DNA of 64,000 bases from Pseudothauera hydrothermalis (GTDB lineage Bacteria > Pseudomonadota > Gammaproteobacteria > Burkholderiales > Rhodocyclaceae), in the NCBI RefSeq assembly GCF_003345255.1, contig NZ_CP029331.1, positions 558,001-622,000 of the forward strand. The letters are read 5' to 3'. Both the position numbers and the translations under genes were made by a program. The notes under the pieces are model-generated. The model was not told the DNA's origin. It saw only the letters and a program-made list of their open reading frames with translations, and searched no databases. Positions 28,281-37,883 of the stretch are shown here, in pieces. How positions within the stretch are numbered: position 1 is the first letter of the stretch; every line of letters begins with the position of its first letter.

Positions 28281-29648
28281 TCAACCGACCTTGGGCAGGC
28301 GGGCGAGCGAGGCGGCTACCGCTTCGGCCGGGTAGTCGAAATTTTCGAGCTGGCCGCTGAAGAAGCGGTCGTAAGCACCCATATCGAAATGCCCGTGGCC
28401 GGTGAGGTTGAAGAGAATGGTCTTGGGTTCGCCGGTCTCTTTGCACGCGAGCGCCTCGTCGATGGCCGCGCGGATGGCGTGGCAGGACTCGGGGGCGGGG
28501 ATGATGCCTTCGGTGCGGGCAAACTGCACGCCGGCTTCGAAGGTGGCAAGTTGGGGGACGGCGACCGCTTCGATCTGACCTTCATGGAAAAGCTGCGAGA
28601 CCAGCGGCGAGTCGCCGTGGTAGCGCAGGCCGCCGGCGTGAATGCCCGGCGGCATGAAGTCATGGCCCAGGGTGTACATCTTCATCAGCGGGGTAAAGCC
28701 CGAGGCATCGCCAAAGTCGTAGGCATATTGGCCCCGGGTGAGCGTGGGGCAGGAGGTGGGCTCCACCGCCACGCAGCGCAGCTTCTCAGCGCGCTTGTCG
28801 CCAGCAGCCTTGTCGGCCAGAAAGGGAAAAGCGATGCCGCCGAAGCTGGAGCCGCCGCCGCAGGGGCCAAAGATCACGTCCGGGTAAAGACCGATCTTGT
28901 CGAATTGTTTTTTGGCCTCCAGACCGATGATGCTCTGATGCAGCAGCACATGGTTGAGCACCGAGCCCAGGGTGTAGTTGGTGTCGGCGCGTGCCGCAGC
29001 CTCTTCTACCGCCTCGGAAATGGCCAGCCCGAGCGAACCCTGGTTGTCCGGGTCGCGCGCCAGCACGTCGCGGCCGGTCTGGGTCATCTCGGAAGGGCTG
29101 GCAAACACCTCTGCGCCCCAGGTCTGCATCATCAGACGACGATAGGGTTTCTGGTGGTAGCTGACCTTGACCATGTAGACCCGCACTTCCAGGCCGAACA
29201 TTTGCCCGGCAAAGGAAATGGACGACCCCCACTGGCCGGCGCCGGTTTCGGTGGTCAGCCGCTTGATGCCGGCTTGCTTGTTGTAGAAGGCTTGCGGCAC
29301 CGCCGAGTTGGGCTTGTGTGAGCCGGCCGGGGAGACGCCTTCGAATTTGAAGAAAATCCTGGCCGGGGTGTTCAGCGCACGTTCCAGACGCACCGCGCGG
29401 ACAAGCGGCGAAGGCCGCCAGATCTTGTAGATTTGGCGCACTTCTTCGGGGATGGCAATCCAGCGCGCAGCGCTCATTTCCTGCTCCAGGATCGCGCCGG
29501 GGAAGATTGCGCCCATCTGCTCGGGTGTAGCCGGCTTGCCGTCGGGCCCCAGAGGCGGCGCCGGCGGGTTGGGCATGTCGGCCACCACGTTGTACCAGTG
29601 GGTGGGAATTTCGTTTTCGTCGAGCAGAATGCGGGTTGCGTCGGTCAT
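28281..29648 (-). CDS. trpB2: TrpB2-type tryptophan synthase beta-like protein
   Basis: 455-residue PLP enzyme. The PLP lysine lies in [18 protein letters not shown], the phosphate loop is [11 protein letters not shown], and the N-terminal extension [13 protein letters not shown] and [12 protein letters not shown] are characteristic of the TrpB2 branch, not the TrpB1 partner of TrpA. No trpA is nearby. The reaction is probably indole plus serine to tryptophan, but the physiological role of solitary TrpB2 is unclear. A GGGAGA ribosome site precedes the ATG. Confidence 0.92.
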   Translation of the reverse strand: MTDATRILLDENEIPTHWYNVVADMPNPPAPPLGPDGKPATPEQMGAIFPGAILEQEMSAARWIAIPEEVRQIYKIWRPSPLVRAVRLERALNTPARIFFKFEGVSPAGSHKPNSAVPQAFYNKQAGIKRLTTETGAGQWGSSISFAGQMFGLEVRVYMVKVSYHQKPYRRLMMQTWGAEVFASPSEMTQTGRDVLARDPDNQGSLGLAISEAVEEAAARADTNYTLGSVLNHVLLHQSIIGLEAKKQFDKIGLYPDVIFGPCGGGSSFGGIAFPFLADKAAGDKRAEKLRCVAVEPTSCPTLTRGQYAYDFGDASGFTPLMKMYTLGHDFMPPGIHAGGLRYHGDSPLVSQLFHEGQIEAVAVPQLATFEAGVQFARTEGIIPAPESCHAIRAAIDEALACKETGEPKTILFNLTGHGHFDMGAYDRFFSGQLENFDYPAEAVAASLARLPKVG

Positions 29649-29716
29649 GCTATCTCCCTTGCGTTGTCGGGCGGGGCCGGCCCCTTGCCGTTTGGATGTG
29701 GGTGAATATTAGCCGA

Positions 29717-30454
29717 TCATGCCGGATCGGCGGCGCAGGTGGCCAAACCGATCAACACCAGATTGTCGATGTGTCGCCAAGGTACCGCGAGCAACTCGGC
29801 AAAACGCCCCGCCGCGCCGCCGGAGAGCAGGCACAGCGCCCCGGGTTGGCCGGCGATCTGCGCGAACATGCGCTCGACCGCGCCGATCTGCGCGTGCAGA
29901 CAGCCGCTGACGATGGCATCTGCGGTGCAGCGCGGCCGGTCGCGGAAGTGGCCGTCGGCCAGCGGCAGTTGCGCGGTGTTGTCGGCCAGCGCACGCAGCA
30001 TCAGGTCTACGCCGGGCAGGATGATGCCGCCGCAAAACAGGCCGTCGGCATCGAGCAGATCGGCAGTGGTGGCGGTGCCGGCGCAGACCACCAGGCACGG
30101 GCCGCGATGCAGCCGACGGGCGCCGATCAGCGCCGCCCAGCGGTCGGCGCCGAGCTGACCGGGAACGGTGTAGGCGCTGTGCACCCCGGCGCGCGCGGCG
30201 GTGGCCGTGAGCCATTCGACCGGCAGGCCGGCTGCCGCCAAAGGGGCTTCGAGCTGGGCGCGCACCGCCGGGCCGGCCACGTTGGCGCCCAGGACGCGGT
30301 CGATGCCAGGGTGGGCGGCCAGCACCGCGGGCAGCGCCGAGGCCGCTTCGGCATGCTCGAAGCCGCCAGCGGCCCGCCAGTTTCCCGGCTCGGCGCCGCT
30401 GTCGGCTACGCTCCATTTGATGCGGGTGTTGCCCGCGTCCAGTAACAGCATCAT
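29717..30454 (-). CDS. coaX: Type III pantothenate kinase
   Basis: 245-residue ASKHA-fold enzyme, first step of CoA synthesis. MLLLDAGNTRIKW, GADRWAALIGARRL, VCAGTATTADLLDADG and GGIILPG are the family motifs. Two adjacent ATG codons overlap the birA stop (ATGATGA). Together with coaE at 26907 the window holds two CoA-pathway genes. Confidence 0.95.
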   Translation of the reverse strand: MMLLLDAGNTRIKWSVADSGAEPGNWRAAGGFEHAEAASALPAVLAAHPGIDRVLGANVAGPAVRAQLEAPLAAAGLPVEWLTATAARAGVHSAYTVPGQLGADRWAALIGARRLHRGPCLVVCAGTATTADLLDADGLFCGGIILPGVDLMLRALADNTAQLPLADGHFRDRPRCTADAIVSGCLHAQIGAVERMFAQIAGQPGALCLLSGGAAGRFAELLAVPWRHIDNLVLIGLATCAADPA

Positions 30455-31275
30455 GAGGCGACCCGCAACGATACCTCCCCCGACAGGATGCGGCTCAGAC
30501 CCGCCTCGCCGCGTATCAGCAGCGCGCCGTCCTCGTCTACGCCAACGCACAGGCCGGTGAGTTCGCTGCCCTCGCCGCTGATGCGTACCGGCAAATCGGC
30601 AAAGGCGTTGCGTTTCTGCCAGGCATTGCGCAAGGCGGCAAAACCCGCGCTCGCGTAGAGCGCGAAAAGGTCATGCAGTTCGGCCAGCAGCAGCCCGAGC
30701 AGGGTGGCGCGATCTGGTAGCGGGCTGCAATGGGTGGCAAGGTCGGTGACGCCGGGCTGGTCGGGGATATGGGCGTCGGCGGGCAGTTTCAGGTTCACGC
30801 CGATGCCAATCACCGCGGCCGGGGTGCGTCCGCGGCCGGGGACTAGCTCGACCAGGATGCCGGCAAGCTTCTCGCCGTGCACCAGCACGTCGTTGGGCCA
30901 CTTGAGTTGCACGCCCTGGACGCCGAGTTTCTCCAGCGTGCGGGCGAGCGCCAGCCCCGCCGCCAGCGACAGGCCGGCCGGCACCGGACTGCCGGGGGCA
31001 AAGCGCCACAGCGTGGAAAAGGTCAGGCTGCCGCCGGGCCAGGATTGCCATTGGCGTCCCCGGCGGCCACGTCCGGCGGTTTGCCGCTCGGCCACCAGGA
31101 CATGAATGCGCCCATCGTCGGCCGGGGGATGGGCGACCAGTTCAGCGTTGGTCGAAGCGCATTCGTCGACCACGCGCAGGGCGAACGCCTCGGCACGTTG
31201 GCCGAGCGCGGCGTGCGTCAGCGCGGGGTCGAACGCGGGGCTAGGGGCGATGGGGCTTGCGGCGCGGCCAGTCAT
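30451..31275 (-). CDS. birA: Biotin--[acetyl-CoA-carboxylase] ligase
   Basis: 274 residues. Attaches biotin to the biotin carboxyl carrier protein. ECASTNAEL, GRGRRGRQW, the LKWPNDVLV-like QLKWPNDVLVHGEKLAG and IGIGVNLKLP are present. The N-terminal DNA-binding domain of E. coli BirA is absent, so it is a monofunctional (class I) enzyme without repressor function. An ATG at 31305 would add 10 residues. coaX is coupled downstream. Confidence 0.94.
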   Translation of the reverse strand: MTGRAASPIAPSPAFDPALTHAALGQRAEAFALRVVDECASTNAELVAHPPADDGRIHVLVAERQTAGRGRRGRQWQSWPGGSLTFSTLWRFAPGSPVPAGLSLAAGLALARTLEKLGVQGVQLKWPNDVLVHGEKLAGILVELVPGRGRTPAAVIGIGVNLKLPADAHIPDQPGVTDLATHCSPLPDRATLLGLLLAELHDLFALYASAGFAALRNAWQKRNAFADLPVRISGEGSELTGLCVGVDEDGALLIRGEAGLSRILSGEVSLRVAS

Positions 31276-31357
31276 GACGGAGTTGAGGGCTTGGAAAGCC
31301 CGCATTATCCGTCATTACCCGGACATGCACGAGCGTGGTGCGCGGCGTGTTTGCGGG

Positions 31358-32782
31358 CTAGGGTGCCCTGTCGCCGGAGCTGCCGCCGTGCTCGTCGTCC
31401 ATGCCCAGCTCTTGAATTTTGCGGGTGATGGTATTGCGCCCGATGCCTAGAAGTTGTGCAGCTTCGATGCGTCGGCCGCCGGTCATGTTGAGCGCGCGGC
31501 GGATCAATGTGCGTTCGAACTCGCGGCTCAGCCGGTCGAACACCTCGTGCGGGTGGGCGGCAAGCAAACGGTCGGCCTCGGTGCCGAGCGCGTCGGTCCA
31601 GCTCACCGGCATCTCGATGTTGGGCTGGTCGCGCATTTCGGGGGGCAGATCGGCTACTTCCACGGTCTGGCCCGGTGCCATGACGGTGAGCCAATGGCAA
31701 AGATTCTCCAACTGGCGCACATTGCCCGGGAAGGCCAGCGTTTGCAGGTGCCGGAGCGCAGCTTCCGAGATGCGCTTGGGTTCCACGCCCAGTTCCTGGG
31801 CGCTGCGTTGGAGAAAGTGGCGCACCAAGATGGGGATGTCTTCGCGACGCTCGCGCAGCGCGGGCAGGCGCAGACGGATGACGTTGAGACGGTGGAACAG
31901 ATCCTCGCGGAACAGGCCCTGACGCACACGTTCTTCCAGGTTCTGATGGGTGGCGGCGATGACCCGCACATTGGCTTTGATCGGCTGGTGACCGCCAACG
32001 CGGTAAAAGTGGCCGTCTGAGAGCACCCGCAGCAGGCGGGTTTGCAGCTCCGGCGGCATGTCGCCAATTTCGTCCAGGAACAGCGTGCCGCCTTCTGCTT
32101 GCTCGAAGCGCCCGCGGCGCTGGGTGGTTGCGCCGGTAAAGGCGCCGCGCTCATGGCCGAATAATTCGGATTCGAGCAAATCGCGCGGAATGGCGGCGGT
32201 GTTGATGGCAATGAAGGGCGCCTCGCGACGCGGGCTGTGGCGGTGCAGGGCGCGGGCGACCAATTCTTTGCCGGTGCCGGATTCGCCGTTGATCAGCACT
32301 GTGGCATGCGACTGGGACAGGCGGCCAATGGCGCGGAACACTTCCTGCATCGACGGTGCCTGACCGAGAATCTCAGGGGCCAAGGTGGTCTCCAGGTCTG
32401 CACCGGCTTGGTGCGCGCTCTGATCGATCGCTCGTCGAACCAGTGCAACCGCCTGATCCACGTCGAACGGCTTGGGCAGGTATTCGAAAGCGCCGCCCTG
32501 GAAGGCGGCAACCGCGCTTTCCAGGTCGGAATAGGCGGTCATGATGATCACCGGTAATTGCGGGTGGCGGGCTTTGACCTTTTGCAGCAGTTCCAGGCCG
32601 GATTCGCCCGGCATGCGGATGTCGGACACCAGCACTTTGGGCGGCTGCGTCTCATCGCCCAGCGCCCGCAGCGCTTCGCTGGCCGAGCTGAAGCTGCGGT
32701 GGGGGATGTCCTCGCGGCTGAGCGCCTTTTCCAGTACCCAGCGAATGGAGCGGTCGTCGTCAACGATCCAGACTGTATTCAT
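31358..32782 (-). CDS. ntrC: Nitrogen regulation response regulator NtrC
   Basis: 474-residue sigma-54 activator. Receiver (VWIVDDDRSIRWVLEKAL, VSDIRMPGESG), AAA+ domain with Walker A INGESGTGKELVARALHR, the sigma-54-contacting GAFTGA (in FGHERGAFTGATTQRRG) and Fis-type HTH (MTGGRRIEAAQLLGIGRNTI). It drives nitrogen-starvation genes, probably including glnA, whose upstream region has two NtrC boxes. Lies 42 bp after ntrB. Confidence 0.96.
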   Translation of the reverse strand: MNTVWIVDDDRSIRWVLEKALSREDIPHRSFSSASEALRALGDETQPPKVLVSDIRMPGESGLELLQKVKARHPQLPVIIMTAYSDLESAVAAFQGGAFEYLPKPFDVDQAVALVRRAIDQSAHQAGADLETTLAPEILGQAPSMQEVFRAIGRLSQSHATVLINGESGTGKELVARALHRHSPRREAPFIAINTAAIPRDLLESELFGHERGAFTGATTQRRGRFEQAEGGTLFLDEIGDMPPELQTRLLRVLSDGHFYRVGGHQPIKANVRVIAATHQNLEERVRQGLFREDLFHRLNVIRLRLPALRERREDIPILVRHFLQRSAQELGVEPKRISEAALRHLQTLAFPGNVRQLENLCHWLTVMAPGQTVEVADLPPEMRDQPNIEMPVSWTDALGTEADRLLAAHPHEVFDRLSREFERTLIRRALNMTGGRRIEAAQLLGIGRNTITRKIQELGMDDEHGGSSGDRAP

Positions 32783-32824
32783 AAGTCATGCACTGTTCTG
32801 GTGCGGGCGCCATCCGACTGTAGC

Positions 32825-33895
32825 TCAGACGCGCTCGGTTATGGGTAGCAGAATCGTGAAGCAGGTTCGCCCGGGACGGCTGTCGACTTCAATCATGCCT
32901 TGGTGCTGTTCGATGAAGCTTTGCGCCAGCGATAGCCCCAGCCCGCTCCCGCCTTCCCGCCCCGAGACCAGCGGATAAAAGATTTTGTCGCAGATCTCCT
33001 CGGGGATGCCGGGACCGTTATCGATGACCTGCAATTCCAGTGCCAGTTTGAAGCGGCGTTTGGCCAGCGTAACCTGACGGGCGATTCGGGTACGTAGGCA
33101 GATTTCGCCGCGACCGTCGAGTGCCTGCGCGGCGTTGCGCGCAATGTTGAGGATGGCTTGGATGAGCTGCTCGCGGTCGGCGGTCAGTTCCGGCAGGCTG
33201 GTGTCGTAGTCCCGACGCACCGAAAGTTCCGGGAATTCGGCGAGTATCAGGCGGCGCACGCGCTCGAGTACATCATGGATGTTGAGCTGTCCAGGACGCA
33301 TCATGCAATGCGAGGTCAGCAGCCGGTTCATTAGATCCTGCAAACGGTCGGCTTCGGCGATGATGACTTCGGTGTACTCGCGCAGCAGCGGGTCGGTGAG
33401 TTCGCGCTCGAGCAACTGGGCCGAGCCGCGGATGCCGCCCAGCGGGTTCTTGATCTCATGGGCAAGATTGCGGATCAGCTCGCGGTTGGCCTGTTGCTGC
33501 TGGAGCAATTGCTCTTCGCGTGCGACGCGCAGTTGCGCATCGATCGGGCGGAACTCCAGCAGCAGGGCGACGCCTTCGGCCTCGATCGGACTGACCGTGC
33601 AGTCCAGGTGCAGCACGTCGCTGCCCGGACGCTGAATGCGCAGGTCCTGCCCGGTGTAGCTCCAGCTGCTGTGCAGGGCGTTGTGCAGCGCGGCCGCGAG
33701 GCCGGGCGGGTCGCCGAGCAGACGGGCCAGCGGCTGGCCGAGTAGCTTGCGCTGGCTGATGGCGAAGAGATTTTCCGCACCTGGGTTGAGGTAGCGCACG
33801 ATCAACCCAGCATCGACCAGCACGACGGCCGACGAGAGCAGCTCCAGTCCGGCGAAGGGGCCGGTGGTGACGAGTGGATGAGTGGGGCGAGTCAT
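32825..33895 (-). CDS. ntrB: Nitrogen regulation histidine kinase NtrB
   Basis: 356-residue cytosolic sensor kinase. PAS domain (LELLSSAVVLVDAGLIVRYL), H-box RNLAHEIKNPLGGIRGSAQL with the phospho-His, N-box-like region, G-boxes VIDNGPGIPE and GSGLGLSLAQSFI. It phosphorylates and dephosphorylates NtrC under PII control. The open frame extends to 34300 but the family starts at MTRPTHPLVTTGPFAGLEL, ATG 33895. Confidence 0.95.
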   Translation of the reverse strand: MTRPTHPLVTTGPFAGLELLSSAVVLVDAGLIVRYLNPGAENLFAISQRKLLGQPLARLLGDPPGLAAALHNALHSSWSYTGQDLRIQRPGSDVLHLDCTVSPIEAEGVALLLEFRPIDAQLRVAREEQLLQQQQANRELIRNLAHEIKNPLGGIRGSAQLLERELTDPLLREYTEVIIAEADRLQDLMNRLLTSHCMMRPGQLNIHDVLERVRRLILAEFPELSVRRDYDTSLPELTADREQLIQAILNIARNAAQALDGRGEICLRTRIARQVTLAKRRFKLALELQVIDNGPGIPEEICDKIFYPLVSGREGGSGLGLSLAQSFIEQHQGMIEVDSRPGRTCFTILLPITERV

Positions 33896-33954
33896 GGGCG
33901 CGGTCTGGGTGAGCTGTGTTGATTCATAGCAAGACCCACGCCAGCATCGCCAAA

Positions 33955-34419
33955 CTACTTCAACTCCCGCAGCTCGCGCTTGAGGGCATCGATATTGCGC
34001 TGATGCTGTGCGACCTTTTCCTTGAACGGCGCCAGGCGGTCGAGTACGCGCTGGTAATTGCGCTCGTCGCCATGACGCACGGCTTCCTGTTCGGCCAGCG
34101 CTTTTTGCGCGTCGGCCAGCGCGGCTTCTTCCTGCGCCAGTTCGTTTTCCAATATCTGGCGGCGCGATTGGTCGCGCTGGCGCTGGAGATCTGGATTGAC
34201 CCGCGGGAAGTTCGGTGAGGCGGCCGCCGGCGACGGGCTGGGGCGGGCCGCTGGCGCGGGCACCGTGGACACCGCTTGGTCCAGGGACAACGGCTTGCAA
34301 CCTTTGGTGACCGTCCGGTCGTTGGTGTACGTGACCCGCCCTTCGTCATCGACGCATTTATAAACCTGTGCGTGCGCCGAGGCGGCTAGGAAAGTAAGCA
34401 GTAGAAGCAGTCGGTGCAT
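33955..34419 (-). CDS. DUF4124-type periplasmic protein
   Basis: 154 residues with a clear signal peptide (HRLLLLLTFLAASAHA) and an immediate DUF4124 motif QVYKCVDDEGRVTYTNDRT. A Pro/Ala linker is followed by a long coiled coil (residues about 75-154, LQRQRDQSRRQILENEL onwards). Function unknown. Sits between glnA and ntrB; the glnA terminator separates it from glnA. Confidence 0.85.
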   Translation of the reverse strand: MHRLLLLLTFLAASAHAQVYKCVDDEGRVTYTNDRTVTKGCKPLSLDQAVSTVPAPAARPSPSPAAASPNFPRVNPDLQRQRDQSRRQILENELAQEEAALADAQKALAEQEAVRHGDERNYQRVLDRLAPFKEKVAQHQRNIDALKRELRELK

Positions 34420-34508
34420 CGGTAGTATGGCCGGGTGAAATACGCTGGGAATATGACTAACGGTTGGTCGCGGTGGTTCTGCGAGCCGGCCACAGGATTA
34501 GACCCGAT

Positions 34509-34536
34509 AAAAAAGGGACGGGCAATGCCCGTCCCT
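34509..34536 (-). terminator. Rho-independent terminator of glnA
   Basis: Perfect 11-bp inverted repeat AGGGACGGGCA (34514-34524) and TGCCCGTCCCT (34526-34536), followed on the minus strand by six Ts (34514-34509). Lies 25 bp after the glnA stop. Strongest terminator in the window. Confidence 0.9.
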
Positions 34537-34560
34537 GCTCTGGCGACTGAACGGCCTGGA

Positions 34561-35970
34561 TTACAGGCTGTAGTACATGTCGAATTCCACCGGGTGGGTG
34601 GTTACGCGCAGGCGGTTGACTTCCTCGGATTTGAGCTCGATGTAAGCATCCAGGAAGTCATTGGAGAACACGCCGCCGCGGGTCAGGAACTCGCGATCCT
34701 TGTCCAGCTCGGCCAGTGCCTGATCCAGGCTGAAGCACACGGTCGGGATCTTGGCGTCTTCTTCCGGCGGCAGGTCGTAGAGGTTTTTGTCGGCCGGATC
34801 GCCCGGATGGATCTTGTTCTGGATGCCGTCCAGACCGGCCATCAGCAGCGCGGCAAAGCACAGATAGGGGTTGGCGGCCGGGTCCGGGAAACGCGACTCG
34901 ATGCGACGGCCCTTGGGGTTGGCCACATACGGGATGCGGATCGAGGCCGAGCGGTTGCGGGCGGAGTAGGCCAGCTTGATCGGCGCTTCATAGTGCGGCA
35001 CCAGGCGCTTGTAGGAGTTGGTCGCCGGGTTGGTGATCGCGTTCAGCGCCTTGGCATGCTTGATGATGCCGCCGATGTAGTACAGCGCGGTCTCGGACAG
35101 GCCGGCGTAGCCGTTGCCGGCAAAAAGATTCTGGCCGTCTTTCCAGATCGACTGGTGCACATGCATGCCGGAGCCGTTGTCGCCGACGATCGGCTTGGGC
35201 ATGAAGGTGGCGGTCTTACCGTATTGATGGGCCACCTGATGGACGATGTATTTGAGCGTCTGGGTCCAGTCGGCGCGACGGGTCAGGGTGTTGAACTTGG
35301 TGCCGATTTCGCACTGGCCGGCGTTGGCCACTTCATGGTGATGCACCTCAACCGGGATGCCGACGCCTTCGAGGGCCAGCACCATCGCGGCACGGATGTC
35401 GTTGAGGCTGTCGACCGGCGGAACCGGGAAATAGCCGCCCTTGACCTTCGGACGGTGGCCGGTGTTGCCGCCTTCGAACTTGTCGGCGGTGGCCCAGGCG
35501 GCTTCCTCGGAGATGATCTTGCTATAGACGCCGGACATGTCGACCGACCATTCGACCGAGTCGAAGATGAAAAACTCGGGCTCCGGACCGAAATAAGCAG
35601 TGTCGCCGATGCCGGTGCTCTTCAGATAGGCTTCGGCGCGCTTGGCGATCGAACGCGGGTCGCGGTCATAACCCTTGCCGTCGGACGGCTCGATCACGTC
35701 GCAGGTCAGCACCAGGGTGGTTTCGTCGAAGAAGGGGTCGATGTAGGCGGTGGCAGCGTCCGGCATCAGGATCATGTCGGAGGCCTGGATGCCTTTCCAG
35801 CCGGCGATCGACGAACCGTCGAACGGGTGGCCGTGCTCGAAGTGTTCTTCTTCGAAAGCCGACACCGGCAGACCGACGTGCTGCTCCTTGCCGCGGGTGT
35901 CGGTAAAACGCAGGTCAACGAAGCGCACTTCGTTTTCCTGGATCATCTTCATGACGTCTTGGGCGTTCAT
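34561..35970 (-). CDS. glnA: Glutamine synthetase, type I
   Basis: 469 residues; makes glutamine from glutamate, ammonia and ATP in the cytosol. [14 protein letters not shown], the FDGSSIAGW loop, [14 protein letters not shown], and the adenylylation site NLYDLPPEE with its Tyr are present, so it is a GlnE-controlled GSI-beta enzyme. ATG at 35970 is preceded by AGGAG at 5 bp; the GTG at 35976 would leave only 2 bp. Upstream lie a sigma-54 promoter and two NtrC boxes. Confidence 0.98.
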   Translation of the reverse strand: MNAQDVMKMIQENEVRFVDLRFTDTRGKEQHVGLPVSAFEEEHFEHGHPFDGSSIAGWKGIQASDMILMPDAATAYIDPFFDETTLVLTCDVIEPSDGKGYDRDPRSIAKRAEAYLKSTGIGDTAYFGPEPEFFIFDSVEWSVDMSGVYSKIISEEAAWATADKFEGGNTGHRPKVKGGYFPVPPVDSLNDIRAAMVLALEGVGIPVEVHHHEVANAGQCEIGTKFNTLTRRADWTQTLKYIVHQVAHQYGKTATFMPKPIVGDNGSGMHVHQSIWKDGQNLFAGNGYAGLSETALYYIGGIIKHAKALNAITNPATNSYKRLVPHYEAPIKLAYSARNRSASIRIPYVANPKGRRIESRFPDPAANPYLCFAALLMAGLDGIQNKIHPGDPADKNLYDLPPEEDAKIPTVCFSLDQALAELDKDREFLTRGGVFSNDFLDAYIELKSEEVNRLRVTTHPVEFDMYYSL

Positions 35971-36032
35971 ATTCACTCCTGGTGAGATGAGGCGAAATTC
36001 GGTTAACGGTCATTCCGTTGCGGCGCAGTGCA

Positions 36033-36047
36033 GCAGGAACCGTGCCA
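36033..36047 (-). promoter_or_regulatory. Sigma-54 promoter of glnA
   Basis: On the minus strand TGGCACGGTTCCTGC matches the -24/-12 consensus TGGCAC-N5-TTGC with GG and GC exactly 10 bp apart. Predicted transcript start about 36021, about 50 nt before the glnA ATG. Confidence 0.82.
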
Positions 36048-36110
36048 TACGGTCGGGGGAGCCGTTCGGCATTGTGCCACAAGGGGCATGGGCTGGGCGG
36101 GGGTCTAGAG

Positions 36111-36127
36111 TGCATCAATATGGTGCG
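36111..36127. promoter_or_regulatory. NtrC-binding site 1 upstream of glnA
   Basis: TGCATCAATATGGTGCG matches 14 of 17 positions of the NtrC consensus TGCACCAAAATGGTGCA. Its centre is about 98 bp upstream of the predicted sigma-54 start. Confidence 0.75.
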
Positions 36128-36142
36128 TTGCTTGAATGAGTG

Positions 36143-36159
36143 CGCACCGTCATGGTGCT
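36143..36159. promoter_or_regulatory. NtrC-binding site 2 upstream of glnA
   Basis: Core GCACCGTCATGGTGC has perfect half-sites GCACC and GGTGC. Centre lies 32 bp (three helical turns) from site 1 and about 130 bp from the predicted start; it covers the stop codon of the neighbouring CDF transporter gene. Confidence 0.8.
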
Positions 36160-37328
36160 ATGCGCTGATAGAACGCGATGCTACGGTAGGTCGGGTTTTG
36201 CGCAATCCTTGCCGCGACCCGCTGCCTGAGTGCATCGGGAGGCACGAGCGGGCCACAAGGCAGCAGAACTTCGACTTCTGCGCGGTCGCCCAGATAATGG
36301 ATGTCTACCCGTAGTGGCGCCGGTCCATCCGCACCCATTAGCTCATGCACCAGGGTGGTGACTTGTTGCCGATCAGGCAGCGGCCCCGGCGGCACCACGT
36401 GAAGCTCGCCGTCGTCTTCGGCATCGATGTGCACCAGCATTTCTTGGACTTCGGGATGTGCGGCGCGTACACGAAAATACACCGCGTCTGAAATGCGATG
36501 CCCTTCGGAGACGGTGATACGCGGATCGACCCGCACATGGGCGTCGCACAACACTTTGTCGGCCATGCGTCGGGTGCGCAAATCGTGCAGGCCGATCACA
36601 CCGGGCGTCTGGCAGATGGTGCGCCGCAAGCGCTCCAGCTCTTCTTCGCTCAGACCGGTGTCGATCAGTTCGCGCACTGCCCGCCAAGCCAGACGAACCC
36701 CCATATGCACGATCAGAAAGCCTACCACCGCCGCAGCCAACGGTTCGAGAAACGGATATCCAGCCAGGCTGCCGCCGATACCCGCCGCTACCACCAGTGA
36801 GGAGGCGGCGTCCGAGCGCGCATGCCAGGCGTTGGCCTCCAGCACCGGCGCTTGGAGTCGACGTGCGGCTCGGAGCGTGAAGCGAAATAGCCCTTCCTTG
36901 GCGGCGAGGGTGAAAACCGCCATCACCAGTGCCACCGGATGCAGGCTGGGCAATTGGTCGATGCTTTGCAGACGAAGGCCGGCGCTCCATAAAAAGCCCA
37001 ATCCCACCCCGACCAACACCACCCCCAGAGCCAAGGAAGCGGCCGTTTCGATGCGCCCGTGGCCATAGGGGTGGTTCTTGTCGGCCGGCTCCGCGCCGCT
37101 GCGCGCAGCAAACAGCACCATGATGTCGGTCAGCAAATCGGACAGGGTGTGGGTGGCGTCGGCGACCAAGCTGAACGCATTGGCGAACAGGCCGACGATG
37201 ACTTGACCGATGGCAAGCGCCGCATTGGTAACGATGGCCACCAGCGTGACCCGCTGGATGGACGCACCGCGCGAGCGTTCGGTCGGCACGGCAGACAAGG
37301 GCCGGGTGGGCGAGTCGGAGGCAGGCAT
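36150..37328 (-). CDS. Cation diffusion facilitator (CDF) transporter
   Basis: 392-residue inner-membrane protein, six predicted helices (for example ATLVAIVTNAALAIGQVIVG-type start, FSLVADATHTLSDLLTD with the metal-site H/D pair, second site at NAWHARSDAASSLVV). It also has a C-terminal cytosolic metal-binding domain and an extra terminal extension of about 90 residues. Probably exports divalent metals (Zn, Cd, Fe or Mn). Its stop overlaps an NtrC box of glnA. Confidence 0.88.
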   Translation of the reverse strand: MPASDSPTRPLSAVPTERSRGASIQRVTLVAIVTNAALAIGQVIVGLFANAFSLVADATHTLSDLLTDIMVLFAARSGAEPADKNHPYGHGRIETAASLALGVVLVGVGLGFLWSAGLRLQSIDQLPSLHPVALVMAVFTLAAKEGLFRFTLRAARRLQAPVLEANAWHARSDAASSLVVAAGIGGSLAGYPFLEPLAAAVVGFLIVHMGVRLAWRAVRELIDTGLSEEELERLRRTICQTPGVIGLHDLRTRRMADKVLCDAHVRVDPRITVSEGHRISDAVYFRVRAAHPEVQEMLVHIDAEDDGELHVVPPGPLPDRQQVTTLVHELMGADGPAPLRVDIHYLGDRAEVEVLLPCGPLVPPDALRQRVAARIAQNPTYRSIAFYQRIAP

Positions 37329-37388
37329 GTGTTGGGGATAACGGCGGGGTATACTCGTTCGTTGTCAGCCATTTTATCGGACTCTTCG

Positions 37389-37841
37389 ATGGGAACTCTC
37401 TCTGATCTGCTCACACTGGCGGCACAGCGTGCCCAGCAACTCAAGCTGCCTTACCAAGGTGCGCTGACCCCACAGGAGGCTTGGCAGGTGTGGCAGCACG
37501 CGCCGGGCGCCAAACTGGTGGATGTGCGCACCCGGGCCGAATGGGAATGGGTCGGGCGGGTGCCTGGAGCGGTGGAAATCGAATGGCAAAGCTGGCCGGG
37601 TGCTCAGCCGAATCCCAATTTCATCGCGCAGTTGCGCCAGCAAGTCGACCCGGAAGCGCTGGTGATGTTCTTGTGCCGCTCCGGCGCGCGCTCGGATGCC
37701 GCGGCGCGTGCGGCCGGCGGCGCCGGCTATGCCAATTGCTACAACATCCTGGAAGGTTTCGAGGGCGACCGCGATGCCAACGGCCAGCGCAACCGCATTG
37801 GCGGCTGGCGGCATGCCGGTCTGCCTTGGTTTCAGGGCTGA
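37389..37841 (+). CDS. Rhodanese-like domain protein
   Basis: 150 residues, single rhodanese domain. Active-site Cys in VMFLCRSGARSDAAARAA (CRSGxR loop), and KLVDVRTRAEWEWVGRVPGA is the entry motif. Such proteins transfer sulfane sulfur; the acceptor is unknown. ATG at 37389 has no strong ribosome site. nadA follows 42 bp downstream. Confidence 0.86.
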   Translation: MGTLSDLLTLAAQRAQQLKLPYQGALTPQEAWQVWQHAPGAKLVDVRTRAEWEWVGRVPGAVEIEWQSWPGAQPNPNFIAQLRQQVDPEALVMFLCRSGARSDAAARAAGGAGYANCYNILEGFEGDRDANGQRNRIGGWRHAGLPWFQG

Positions 37842-37883
37842 TACCGGCCCGCCCCCAACGAGTCATTGCCGAGATCGCGCATC

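Noticed and set aside
34435-35985. Long plus-strand open frame opposite glnA
   Set aside because: Antisense of a strongly conserved gene; translation has no recognisable domain.
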